This document shows, in pieces, positions 1-8,403 of a stretch of 20,000 bases of DNA. The DNA is from Chromera velia (taxonomy: Eukaryota; Sar; Chromeraceae). Position 1 is the stretch's first letter. Every line of letters begins with the position of its first letter. The notes under the pieces are model-generated. The model was not told the origin of the DNA and ran no database searches. It was given only the letters and a program-made list of their open reading frames with translations. Both the position numbers and the translations under genes were made by a program. Location of the stretch: contig JAHBMJ010000532.1 in assembly GCA_018398765.1 (NCBI GenBank), positions 25,001 through 45,000 on the forward strand, written 5' to 3'.

Positions 1-86
1 TGAGTGAGTGAGTGAGTGAGTGAATGAGTGAATGAATGAAGGAGTGAATGAATGAACAAACGAATGAATGAATTAATGAATCAACC
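1..86. repeat. (TGAG)n/(TGAA)n microsatellite
   Basis: Tandem tetranucleotides: TGAG at the left edge grading into TGAA with scattered substitutions. It runs off the left end of the window, so its full length is unknown. Confidence 0.95.
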
Positions 87-94
87 AATGCAAT

Positions 95-335
95 AGGGAA
101 AGGAGAGAAAACAAGGAGGGAAGGACCGAAGGAAAGAAGGAAAGACTGAAAAAAGGAGAGCTAAGGGGACAGAAGAAAGTAAAACAGAAAGGATGAAAAA
201 AGAGAAGGGAACACGCAAGCAAGGGAGGGAGGGAGGGAGGGAGGGAGGGAAGGATGGAAGATGAAGGAAGTAAAGGAACACTAAAGAGAAGAAGAAAAGA
301 CGGACTAAAGGAAGAAAGGAAGGACAGAAAGATTC
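95..335. repeat. Purine-rich tract with (GGGA)n core
   Basis: The plus strand is almost all A and G. At 223-250 there is an uninterrupted GGGA run, which meets the pattern of a G-quadruplex-capable sequence (four or more G3 runs with 1-nt loops). Open frames on either strand here are low-complexity translations and are not called as genes. Nothing gene-like is seen from 335 to 657. Confidence 0.85.
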
Positions 336-657
336 GGAGAAGACACAGAATTTGCTTTATACATGTAGGCCTATATTTCTTCGATATACTGACGCACGTG
401 GGACATGCAAAGCGTATGATTCATTCATGCCTGCAAGTCTGCACGACGAAGTGAACGAGACCGGGAGAGAGGATCTCCTTAATTGGCATAGAGAGAAAGA
501 GAGTATGGCAGATGAGAGACTGGGGGGATTGCTTGCTGACCGAGTGAATGAATTGAGGATTGACTGAATGAATGACTCAGTCTGCACAAGCATGTGGTGG
601 ACTGCATAAGACTGAGGAACTGACAGACATACACGGCTCAGCTGAGTAAATCACAAA

Positions 658-1124
658 TTTCCTGCCGGCGGACTGCATGCATGACTGACCATGCATCGAA
701 GACCCCCACCTGCCCACACGCCGGGGGTACCTGACCCCCGCCCCCCCCGACCGATCAAACATCATTGTTCGGATCATTGGGGGGGAGGGGCGGGGCGGGC
801 ATCGTCATCGTCATGCACGCCTCCACCTGCACGCATGTATATATTCGGATGCATGCAGGTGCTCTTGCAGCCATTTGAAGAGGAAGGAAAGGAGAGAAGA
901 GGAACCCACTAACTGAAGTTGATGAATCTTTGACAGATACTGGCCGCTCATTTGTGGTTTCCGTACTTGTGAATCCGAACTCATCCGTTCTCAGACTGAC
1001 TACGTGCCTGGCAGTCGACATGCATTGACATGCAGTGCTCCTGTATGATGAGGAAATGGAGTGGCTCCGTTGCTCCCAGGAACAAAGAAAGACATTGTAG
1101 CCAAGTGATCGAGTGAAAAACCAA
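658..1124 (+). repeat. Array unit 1
   Basis: The unit starts in a short ATGC/TGAC tract and lacks most of the GC-rich block that follows in units 2-4. The C arm (735-748) and G arm (779-799) are intact. The purine-rich block at 875-905 is nearly identical to that of unit 3. The 3' half (905-1124) is the least conserved part of the array. Confidence 0.75.
733..800 (+). other. C-rich/G-rich hairpin, G-quadruplex-capable (unit 1)
   Basis: A run of C5-G-C8 is followed about 30 nt later by G-rich sequence made of four or more G runs split by single A or C bases. The arms can pair into a GC hairpin over a spacer containing CATCATTGTTCGGATCA. The G strand alone also fits the G-quadruplex pattern, and the C strand fits an i-motif. 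Confidence 0.7.
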
Positions 1125-1733
1125 TTGCCTGCCTGCCTGCCTGACTGACTGACTGACTGCCTGCCTGCCTGCCTGAGTGCCTGCCTGAGTGCCTGCCTGC
1201 CTGCCTGCCTGCCTGTCTGACTGCCTGTCTGCCTGCTTGACTGCCTGCCTGCCGGCCTGCCTGACTGACCATCTCTGAATCCATGCAAAGGCGTCATGAC
1301 GCCCTGCAGAGTGATGGCGATCGAGGCTCCCCCGACGCCCGCCTTGTTGCCCCTGGCAGTGGGGGGGAGCATGGGGGGAGCACCAGACCCCCGCCCCCCC
1401 GGGACCGAACGTACATCATCATTCGGATCAACGGGGGCGGGGGGCGGGGGTCATCATCACGCGATCCTCCGCCTGCACGTATATGGACGGATGCATGCAT
1501 GAATGATTTGCACAGACTCTTGCAGTCAATTGAAGAGCAAGGAAAGCAGAGAACTGGAGCCGTCTCACTGGACTTGGGTTAGATTGTGACAGATACGAAG
1601 CTTTCATTCGCATGTGCGTGTCCATACATGCAAAATTGAAGCTGTGCGCTCTGACTGCGCGCTCGGCGGATGACAAGGCTCTGATAGGCTAAGGAGGACA
1701 ATTCATTTGTGGCCTACTGAGTTAAGGATCGAT
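1125..1733 (+). repeat. Array unit 2
   Basis: The unit has the longest TGCC/TGAC tract of the array (about 1129-1270). At 1290-1303 there is a perfect 14-bp palindrome, GGCGTCATGACGCC; units 3 and 4 have degenerate versions of it. The C and G arms lie at 1388-1400 and 1433-1450. Confidence 0.75.
1386..1450 (+). other. C-rich/G-rich hairpin (unit 2)
   Basis: Same architecture as unit 1: C5-G-C7, then the spacer CATCATCATTCGGATCA, then G5-C-G6-C-G5. Arm lengths and the exact G runs differ from the other units, while the spacer is kept. Confidence 0.7.
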
Positions 1734-2246
1734 TGCCTACTTACCTGCCTGCCTGCCTGCCTGCCTACCTGCCGTACTGACTGACTCACTGACTGACTGA
1801 CTGACCATCTGAATCCTTACAATGGCGTGTGCGCGCCCTGCAGAGGGATGGCGATCCAAGAAGTTCAACCCCACCCAAACACCGCGAATACCTGACCCCC
1901 GCCCCCCCGGGCGACACATACATCATCATTCGGATCATCGGGGGGGGGAGGGCGGGGATCGTCATCATCATGCACGCCTCCACCTGCACGCATGTATATG
2001 TTCGGACGCATGCAGGTGCTCTTGCAGCCATTTGAAGAGGAAGGAAAGGAGAGAAGAGGAACCGCTTAACTGCACGCACAGACTTGGTGAACCTGTGACA
2101 CACAGATACGAAGCGTTCATTCGCATGTGGGTATCTATACATACATGCAAAGCCAAACCTTTGCGCTTTGACTGTGCGCTTGGCAGCTGACAGTGCTCTG
2201 AGAAACCAAGGAGGACGATGCAGCCAAGTGATCAAATAAAGGATTG
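1734..2246 (+). repeat. Array unit 3
   Basis: A TGCC then TGAC tract at 1741-1803 is followed by all core blocks in order. The C arm is at 1896-1908 and the G arm at 1940-1957. It shares a GATACGAAGC-TTCATTCGCATGTG block near 2105 with unit 2 (near 1593), so the homology extends well past the hairpin core. Confidence 0.75.
1894..1958 (+). other. C-rich/G-rich hairpin (unit 3)
   Basis: C5-G-C7, spacer with CATCATCATTCGGATCA, then a G run of nine followed by GGG and GGGG runs. Conserved relative to unit 2 in layout and spacer sequence. Confidence 0.7.
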
Positions 2247-2760
2247 ATTGCCTGCCTGCCTGGTTACATACATGCATGCATGCAATGCCTCACTGACCGA
2301 CCGACTGACTGACCATCTGTGGATCCAAGCAAGGGCGCCATCACGCCCTTGCACAGGGATACCGATCGAAGAACTCCAACACCAGCCACCCGCCAGGAGT
2401 ACCGGACCCCCGCACCCCCGGACCGATCGAATATTATTGCTCTCCTCCTCTACTATCTCGCTCTCTGGACCGAGACCGGGACCTTCTTCCAGGACCAGGA
2501 TCCCTCCCTCCTCTGCCGCCTCTCCACATATGCCACCTGCTCTCTCCCTCTCTCTCTGTGCTTCTCGTTCGACCACGCGGACTTTCGTCTCGACTCGATC
2601 ACGCGCGAAGAAGACGGCCGGGGGCGGAGATCGTCATCATCATGGAGAACTCCACCTGCACGTATATAGAAGCTTCTTCTTATCGCCTCTCCGGGCATGT
2701 ATTGCACGTATATAGAAGGATGCACGCATAATGTCATGCATGCGAAATCTGGAGATACTC
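2247..2760 (+). repeat. Array unit 4, with extra internal DNA
   Basis: The tract at 2247-2315 mixes TGCC, ATGC and CGAC repeats. The C arm (2406-2419) and the G-rich remainder (2616-2630) are separated by about 185 bp of CT-rich DNA (roughly 2431-2616) that is missing from units 1-3. The right edge is blurred: CACGTATATAGAAG appears twice, near 2660 and 2705. Confidence 0.65.
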
Positions 2761-3322
2761 TTGCATGCACTTGTAGACATCTGGCTCCTGCACATGACCA
2801 AGCACACACGCATCTGCACTTTCCAGGTTGGAGGTCCAGGGAACTGGAATCGCCCTTGAGCGGTATAGCAGCAGCATCAACACAGCTCAGAAGATCAAAA
2901 GAAAGCAGAGAGACTTACCCTCGCAAGCAAAGTGCATGCCATGTGCTATCACGACCCGTAGGCCTCTCTGTGATAGTCTTGTGGCCTCCCCCCTTCCATC
3001 CTTTTCAGTCCTATGCCTTTCAGACTCACCGGTCTCAGCGATATCTCTCAATCTTTGAGGGGATTGACCTCGGACATAAGATGGACCGATAGGGACTGGA
3101 GGAGCAGACTGACTGAACGGCCTATGATTCCGTAAGGACTCTTCCTATGAACTCATGACAAGTTCTATAAGAGTTCTACTATGATTGAAGACTCAATCAT
3201 ATGGTTTCATCTACTCAAGTCAGAAGGGTTTGTTTGGTAGGGCCTGTGCAGAAGTTCCGGTGTGCACATGCAGTCATTTCGATCGATTGGATTGTGCAAT
3301 TATATATATATATTAATATATG
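2761..3322. other. No gene recognised
   Basis: An open frame on the plus strand to 3092 has no recognisable motif and no convincing start. Around 3145-3190 there are several AGTTCTA-type words of the kind also frequent in the AT-rich region 10540-11760. A short (TA)n lies at 3299-3320. Confidence 0.5.
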
Positions 3323-3484
3323 GGAAATCTGACGCCATTCAGATTTTTGAAATCTGACGCGCCCATAGGGACGCGCGAAAGTCATACTAGAGAAAATGAC
3401 CTTGCGAAAAACCCATATGGGGCCCGAAACCTCAACATATTGGCAAGCGCCACCCAAACGTCCATAGGGAGGCATCAGATTTCC
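3323..3484. mobile_element. Possible small inverted-repeat (MITE-like) element
   Basis: GGAAATCTGACGCC at 3323-3336 is matched by the inverse complement of 3471-3484 at 13 of 14 positions. A second copy of the left motif begins at 3350; its downstream sequence (CCCATAGGGACG) also resembles the inverse complement of the right end (TCCCTATGGACG). The length of about 160 bp and lack of coding fit a miniature inverted-repeat element. No target duplication is obvious: the left flank is (TA)n and the right flank is AATCAG. Confidence 0.35.
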
Positions 3485-3694
3485 AATCAGATAAAATTCT
3501 GCATGTACACGCACGTAGACGGCATGCATGCATGCATGTCTCTCTGCATGGCTGGCTGGCTGGCTGGACAACCAACAGAAACGCAGCTGGCAGAAAAGAC
3601 CAATCGAGGCGTCACCCCATGACAACAGCAGCACTACCAGAACAGCGTACGCCTCGACGTTCGTGTGAAGACTCTTGCGTTCCGTGCACGCACT

Positions 3695-3756
3695 GGCAGT
3701 CTCTTCACAGTGCCTCTCTGTCTTTGGCAGTCTCTTCACAGTGCCTCTCTGTCTTT
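3695..3756 (+). repeat. 31-bp perfect direct repeat, two copies
   Basis: Unit GGCAGTCTCTTCACAGTGCC and the next 11 bases occur at 3695-3725 and again at 3726-3756 with no differences. The unit is pyrimidine-rich and sits directly upstream of CCTTTCAG (3763-3770), a good 3' splice-site sequence, just before the ATG at 3774. It may lie in a 5' leader intron. Confidence 0.85.
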
Positions 3757-3773
3757 GCCGGTCCTTTCAGAAA

Positions 3774-4298
3774 ATGGCAGAGACAGCGGTGGGTGGTGAA
3801 GGCGCAGGCATGTTAGGAACGGGCCTGACGAAAGATGCAAAAAACAGACACAAGGCCTTTTTGAAATTTTTTGTCACAGACAGAGGCGAGCTGGAGAACG
3901 ACTTTCTGTTTAAAAGCTTCAAGGTCACCGACGAGATCTTCACAAAGCCTCCCCAGGAGCTCTACAAGTGCATATGTCCGAATGACATTTATCGTTTTTT
4001 AACGAAGCTGGCCTTTGACAGACCAACTTTTGACTCGAAGAATCCCGAGCACAGGCCCATTCATAAACGTGCGGATACTCTGGAGGCATACAGACGGGAT
4101 GTGGGTCTGTGTCTGGGGTACGGGAACGAAGATTACAAGAAAGACCCCCGCACGGGTGCTGTGTCCGGCTCTCCCGCGTTTTCTCATGTCATTCGCAACC
4201 TCATCAAGAAGATGAAGGATTTCCAGGACAGAGACGAGGGGGCAGAGTCCAAAGAGACTCGGGCCTTTGAGTTTGAGGAAGTGCTTGCCTGCCTGCAA
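3774..4298 (+). CDS. Crypton-like tyrosine recombinase, N-terminal core-binding part
   Basis: The frame reads MAETAVGG... from an ATG in good context (AAAATGG) just after a splice-acceptor-like CCTTTCAG. Residues about 20-60 form a basic lead-in (KNRHKAFLKFF). About 60-90 hold CPNDIYRFLTKLAFDRPTF, and about 105-125 hold RADTLEAYRRDVGLCLGYG. About 140-175 hold GSPAFSHVIRNLIKKMKDF, then ETRAFEFEEVLACL. This order matches the SAM-like core-binding domain of tyrosine recombinases carried by Crypton-type DNA transposons of algae, where GNPT..S..VN.LIK and a later RAFT.EEF segment are typical (from memory, not a search). The domain would grip DNA around the catalytic centre. The frame stays open to 4409, but coding character stops at a consensus donor (CAA then GTGAGT at 4299). 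The catalytic half is not in this frame. Confidence 0.6.
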
Positions 4299-4603
4299 GT
4301 GAGTCTCTTTTGCGGCTTGTTGTTTCTGGCAGCTTTTCTGTCTCCCGATGAAGCAGTGTTCGTCACACTGTGGAGGGGTGATGACGCAAACGGACTCAAA
4401 CACACATGATGCACTCAAGAGTCATTCCTCTTCCTCTCTACCCGGCGCCTGTGTCTGTGTCTGCCCCTGTCTCTGTCTGTCTGTCTGTCTGTCTGTCTTG
4501 ATGTTCCTTTGTCTTTGTTGCTTTACTTCTTTTTCTGTGTTGTGTTCATGCATGAAGAAACGGAGAGAAAGAAACTATACAATAGTCTGTCTCTGTCTGT
4601 CTA

Positions 4604-4669
<66 letters not shown>

Positions 4670-4672
4670 CAG
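4299..4672 (+). other. Intron-like interval, microsatellite-rich
   Basis: Begins GTGAGT and ends TATGCAG, with (CTGT)n at 4475-4500, (CT)n at about 4590-4637 and (GT)n at 4636-4667 directly before the acceptor. The left side joins the recombinase-like frame in phase 0. What follows the acceptor is not clearly homologous to the recombinase, so the splice assignment is only plausible. Confidence 0.4.
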
Positions 4673-4792
4673 TTGAACGAAGAGTTGGAGGAGAAGGAGA
4701 AGGGCACAGCCACAGAGGACGAACAAGCCCAAAGGATTTCGATTCGCGGAGTGTAAACACTGCAAATTTCCCTGCTCGGACGAGCGGATGAT

Positions 4793-5080
4793 ATGTGTAA
4801 CTTGACCCGAGATAAGATCTCTGTACAATGTTATTTTGCTGCCCCGTTTGCGCTTTTGGCGCAACTCCTAAAACTGAAGCAGTCGAAGACACATCAGCCA
4901 TACCTGCAGGTCGTTCTTCCGTGTGATGATCCACGCCTGTGCCCTATCTTTGCGTTGGCTAGGCTCTGGGAACATGTGCTGTACGGAAACTCCGACGAAC
5001 CAAATCTATCCTTCCTGTTGTCGCAGCTGGATGTCCCAATAAAAATCACATATTCAGATAAAAATCACATATTCCCTTAA
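4793..5080 (+). pseudogene. Tyrosine recombinase catalytic-domain fragment (Crypton-like)
   Basis: This 95-codon frame contains FALLAQLLKLKQSKTHQPYL, then VVLPCDDPRLCPIFALARLWEHVL. The pattern 'basic-hydrophobic, SKT/SKN, ten or so residues, LP......CP..AL...W' is the beta-hairpin and following helix of the tyrosine recombinase catalytic domain. In algal Crypton-type proteins it follows the core-binding domain, which is exactly what lies upstream at 3774-4298. The fragment ends soon after, before any Arg-His-x-x-Arg box or the tyrosine nucleophile, so it cannot be an active recombinase by itself. Together with the upstream frame it marks one decayed element on the plus strand. Confidence 0.5.
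5039..5074 (+). repeat. 17-bp direct repeat with AATAAA
   Basis: ATAAAAATCACATATTC occurs at 5039-5055 and again at 5058-5074, separated by AG. The left copy overlaps an AATAAA hexamer at 5038-5043, which could serve as a polyadenylation signal for the recombinase remnant. Confidence 0.8.
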
Positions 5081-5176
5081 TATAATGGATCGACACGCAT
5101 GCACTGAGCCGATGGTCCCGCGGCCGGCGGGCCGGGCGGACATGTACGCACTCCGCCCTCCTTACAAGCAATTAAG

Positions 5177-5211
<35 letters not shown>

Positions 5212-5426
5212 CGGCCGGACATACATATTGAATCTGAAGACTTGTGGTTTCAAAGCTAGACACGGGCAGAATGGAGAAACAGCGGACAGGATAGACTTGA
5301 ACAAACTGGACAGAATATTACCGCGCTTATCTTATCTCAAGTATAGAAGCAAGCGTTGTCTCGCCATGTATAGACATGCATGCCCGGCCGTTTTCGTATA
5401 CGTACACCCGTCCATAGCTCCGACGT

Positions 5427-5459
<33 letters not shown>

Positions 5460-5862
5460 CTTATAAGCGGACACGAGAAATCAGTGCATTTCCTTCACTC
5501 CACCAATCCCGGCAGTAGATCTTGGACAAGAATGGGGGGTGGTATTGGTACTCTCATCGAACCGTCAATTACAAGGTGGATCTGCTCAAATCTTTCTTAT
5601 CTATATATATACAAGTTCGGACGCGCCCTGGCCTTGAGGGCCGTCGTGCGCAGAGGGCATGCCAGAAGCGCGCTATTCAGGTTTGTGAGAGCATCAGCTA
5701 AAGTGTACCAAATACACCATGTCCGGCCATCACGGGAAGAGCAACTTAGTTTGTTATGTCATGTTATGTCATCTACTGAACTGCAATTCCAGCATCATTT
5801 ATGCAATTTTAAATCTTAAAGTTTGTGCACACATAGTACACAATACGTACATAGCCTAGTAC
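5081..5862. other. No gene recognised; two (TA)n tracts
   Basis: (TA)n lies at 5180-5210, flanked on both sides by GGCC words, and again at 5430-5457. Short open frames cross these tracts, but none shows a recognisable domain. A GC-rich palindromic patch (GCGGCCGGCGGGCC) lies near 5118-5131. Confidence 0.5.
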
Positions 5863-5867
5863 ATAGC

Positions 5868-6446
5868 CGTAAAACTATAAGCTCTTCTCTTCTTTGACTG
5901 CTTCTTTCTCTGGTAGTTCAGTTCAAGACTCAGTGCGCTACCGCTGTAAAGAGGGAAATCCCCGTAAAGCTACAGAGATTTATGCCAGAGATAACAGCGG
6001 TGATGGATAATGGATTCATAGTGCTCCGACGACAGCCGCTTTCCCAGGCTGCGTGAACTTTAACTTTCCGGGGCCGCATATTGTGCAACAGCCTTTGAGA
6101 TCGAAGCGCGGTCTCAAATCATCGATTAATTATACGCATGCATTCGTATGGATCTGATCATGCTTCCCCTTTCTGATTGAAAGCTTGTATCACGGTTTAA
6201 TGAGTGACCTTCCGGTTTCTCATTCACTTCTTCTGACACTCGACCTTGATTTGTGTATTCCTTCAAACGTCTCACCTTAGATCAGTCTAGGTGTTATGAT
6301 GATTTCTTTGTGTAGACGGACAAGCTAGTGAGTGAATCTCCCTTTTATCAGAATCTCTTGATGTGATCGATCAAGGTGGCATAAGTCTATAGCCTAAGGC
6401 CTTTTTGGTTGCTAGTCTCCCAACCAGCACCACCTATCACATTATG
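5868..6446 (+). repeat. 5' LTR
   Basis: Begins CGTAAAAC and ends CACATTATG. The ends form a short imperfect inverted repeat (CGTAA against TTATG) instead of the usual TG...CA. It is the same length as the 3' LTR and aligns without gaps. A copy of the motif GCTACCGCTGTAAAGAG..GAAATCC, also found just before the 3' LTR, lies inside at about 5937-5967. Confidence 0.85.
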
Positions 6447-6458
6447 TGGTACCGGCTC
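6447..6458 (+). other. Candidate primer-binding site
   Basis: TGGTACCGGCTC begins directly after the 5' LTR. A tRNA primer-binding site starts with TGG, the complement of the tRNA 3' CCA. The matching tRNA acceptor end would be GAGCCGGTACCA; which tRNA this is cannot be decided here. Confidence 0.6.
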
Positions 6459-7809
6459 TTTTCTGGGAGAGAACGGGACCGCGGAAGTCTGGTCTCTTCC
6501 CCCTTTTTCTCTCAAATCTTTTCTCTCGATGTAGTTCAGCAGAGTGAACGCGGACCCTTCACTGCAGGCCCGTTCTCGATCCCTCTTCTCTCTTTGTCTC
6601 CTGTATCTACGATGCCATCAGCGGCGATGCACGGAGATCAGTCTTGATTGGCGGATTCCGAAGCGTTCTCTTCCCCGACGTCAAGCACTGGTCGCTCCAC
6701 CACTTTCTGTGACGACCCTTCCACGTGGATCTCGGGTGGATTCCGAAGTGTTTGCTTCCATCCTCTTCCAACGTCGGCTGTCCGAGCTCAATGCTCTGAA
6801 TGCTGCTCGCTCTACATGTAAGACTCCAACCGACCTTCGATCCTTTCTCTGCTAGACGCTTCTAACCTTTTCTACTTCCTTCTACTTCCTTCAATGCCCT
6901 CTACGCCGACCACAAGATCGCGTCAGAGGTCACTGCAGGCCACTGGCAGTTGTTCTCCATCCGTTGAGACAACTGTTGGTCCACATCGAAACGATCTCAT
7001 GAAGATTCGATGACAACTTCATGAGTGGCAAAGCATACCAGGGCCTACGTCTCCCTATTGGGACCCGGTCCGGCTGTATGCAACTCTGGCCCTTCCTGCG
7101 CCCGGAAAGTTTTCTCGGCCACCTCCGATGGCCTACCATGGGTTTAGTTCCGAAGTGTGATGATCCACACTGGTCACCCACCCACTCCAAGCACAGATGG
7201 CACGAGTCAAGGTTCGCTTTCTTGATGGTCGTGGTCTGTCTTCTCGAACAACAAGGGTCTGGTTCTAGGTCTGGTTCCAAAGTGCATGCTAACACACTGG
7301 TCACCCACCCTCTCAAAGAGCCCCTGCAAGGTGCAGCACTCCTTTTCGAACAACTTGGGTTTAGTAACGACGTGCTTTCTGCTTGCGCACAGGTCGACTG
7401 CCCTTGTCAACTTCAAAGAGTTCTCTACTCTTTCTCGACACTTTTGCGATGGAGCATGCTGTCACGGTTTGTCTCTCGGTCTCTCTTCAGCTAAGAGCCT
7501 CTTTATTTCCTTCTTGCCTGCATGTTGTCGCATTTGAATGGCATGCAATCTTTCTGTCTTGACTTTGCTAGGGTCTGCTTCAGTCAGACACTGTTTCCTC
7601 TTGCCTGATTATAGGACGCATGCATATGTCACGATCATTCCTTTTCTGTCGGATTGAGTTTGTATTGATCGGGTGACACGGTTTTCTGATGCATACTACG
7701 TGTTACGATCTCTTCTCTCTCTATTTTCCCACAGTTTTCAATCAATTTTCGTTTCTCTTTTATGCATGCACTTTCTTCTTCCTGTCGATTGTGCGCATGC
7801 TACCGCTGT
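6459..7809 (+). other. LTR element interior, no recognisable retroelement protein
   Basis: Open frames of up to about 157 codons occur but carry none of the motifs of capsid, zinc knuckle, protease, reverse transcriptase or integrase. The interior has weak internal repetition: GATTCCGAAG near 6653 and 6739, TTCCGAAGTG or TTCCAAAGTG followed by ACACTGGTCACCCACC near 7148 and 7274, and CGAACAAC near 7235 and 7347. It is pyrimidine-rich on the plus strand, with many TCTTTCT and TCTCT words. Confidence 0.55.
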
Positions 7810-7820
7810 AAAGAGAGAAA
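7810..7820 (+). other. Candidate polypurine tract
   Basis: AAAGAGAGAAA lies 4 bp before the 3' LTR, where second-strand synthesis is primed in LTR elements. The same sequence in slightly changed form lies inside each LTR, so the tract and LTR edge appear duplicated. Confidence 0.5.
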
Positions 7821-7824
7821 TCCA

Positions 7825-8403
7825 CGTAAAGCTATAAGCTCTTCTCCTCTTTGACTGTTTCCTTCTCTGGTAGTTCAGTTTAAGACTCAGTGTGCTACCA
7901 CTGTAAAGAGGAAAATCCCCGTAAAGCTACAGAGATTCATGCTAGAGATAACGGCGGTGATGGATAATGGATTCATAGTGCCCTGATGACAGCCACTTTC
8001 CTGGGCTGCGTGAACTTTAACTTTCCGGGGCCGCATGTTACATAACAGCCTTTGAGATCGAAGGGCGGTCTCAAATCATCAATTAATTGTACGCATGCAT
8101 TCGTATGGATCTGATCATGCTTTCCCTTTCTGATTGAAAGCTTGCATCACGGTTCAATGAGTGACCTCCCGGTTTCTCATTCACTTCTTTTGACACTCGA
8201 CCTTGATCTATGCATTCCTTCAAACGTCTCACCTCAGATCAGTCTAGGTGTTATGATGATTTCTTTGTGTAGACGGACAAGCTAGTGAGTGAATCTCCCT
8301 TTTGTCAGAATTTCTTGATGTGATGGACCAAGGTGGCATGAGTCTATAGCCTAAGGCCTTTTCGGCTGCTAGTCTCCCAACCAGCACCACCTATCACATT
8401 ATG
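7825..8403 (+). repeat. 3' LTR
   Basis: Begins CGTAAAGC and ends CACATTATG; aligned base for base with the 5' LTR. Manual comparison gives about 41 differences in 579 positions, of which about 39 are transitions. It is followed directly by ATAGC, the right copy of the target duplication. Confidence 0.85.

Larger units (their letters stand above)
658..2760. repeat. Array of four diverged 0.5-0.67 kb tandem repeat units
   Basis: The same ordered blocks recur four times: (1) a TGCC/TGAC or ATGC simple tract ending in CTGACTGACCAT; (2) a short GC-rich block; (3) a C-rich arm; (4) a spacer related to CATCATTCGGATCA; (5) a G-rich arm; (6) CCACCTGCACGCATGTATAT-type sequence; (7) in units 1-3, a purine-rich block around TTGAAGAGGAAGGAAAGGAG. 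Landmark block 6 lies near 820, 1465, 1977 and 2650. Spacing varies because the simple tracts differ in length and unit 4 carries extra DNA. Units 1 and 3 are about 95% or more identical over the 100-bp core. No protein is conserved between units, so this reads as a satellite-like or old duplicated non-coding element. Confidence 0.85.
5868..8403 (+). mobile_element. Compact non-autonomous LTR retrotransposon (fossil)
   Basis: Two direct repeats of 579 bp bound a 1,378-bp interior. The 5-bp word ATAGC lies immediately outside both repeat ends (5863-5867 and 8404-8408), as expected for a target-site duplication. A primer-binding-site-like TGGTACCGGCTC starts one base after the left repeat, and a purine tract lies just before the right repeat, so the element reads on the plus strand. 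No gag, protease, reverse transcriptase or integrase is recognisable, so it would depend on proteins from a related element (TRIM- or LARD-like class). The repeats align without gaps at about 93% identity, so it is old but not ancient. Confidence 0.8.

Noticed and set aside
1-86. Possible telomere repeat at the left edge
   Set aside because: TGAG/TGAA is degenerate and does not match the TTTAGGG or TTAGGG type; it looks like an ordinary microsatellite.
755-1372. 205-codon minus-strand frame rich in RQAGRQ
   Set aside because: It is a translation of the TGCC/TGCT tetranucleotide tract; the repeat units share no conserved frame.
658-2760. CRISPR-like array of repeats and spacers
   Set aside because: Units are 0.5-0.67 kb, diverged and irregular, and the genome is eukaryotic.
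5484-5819. Frame with ALRAVVRRGHARSALFRFVR, considered as the C-terminal box of a tyrosine recombinase
   Set aside because: The resemblance to an Arg-rich recombinase end is too loose and no tyrosine context is visible.
7021-7494. 157-codon frame in the LTR element interior
   Set aside because: It shows none of the motifs of retroelement proteins, and overlapping frames on the other strand are equally open.
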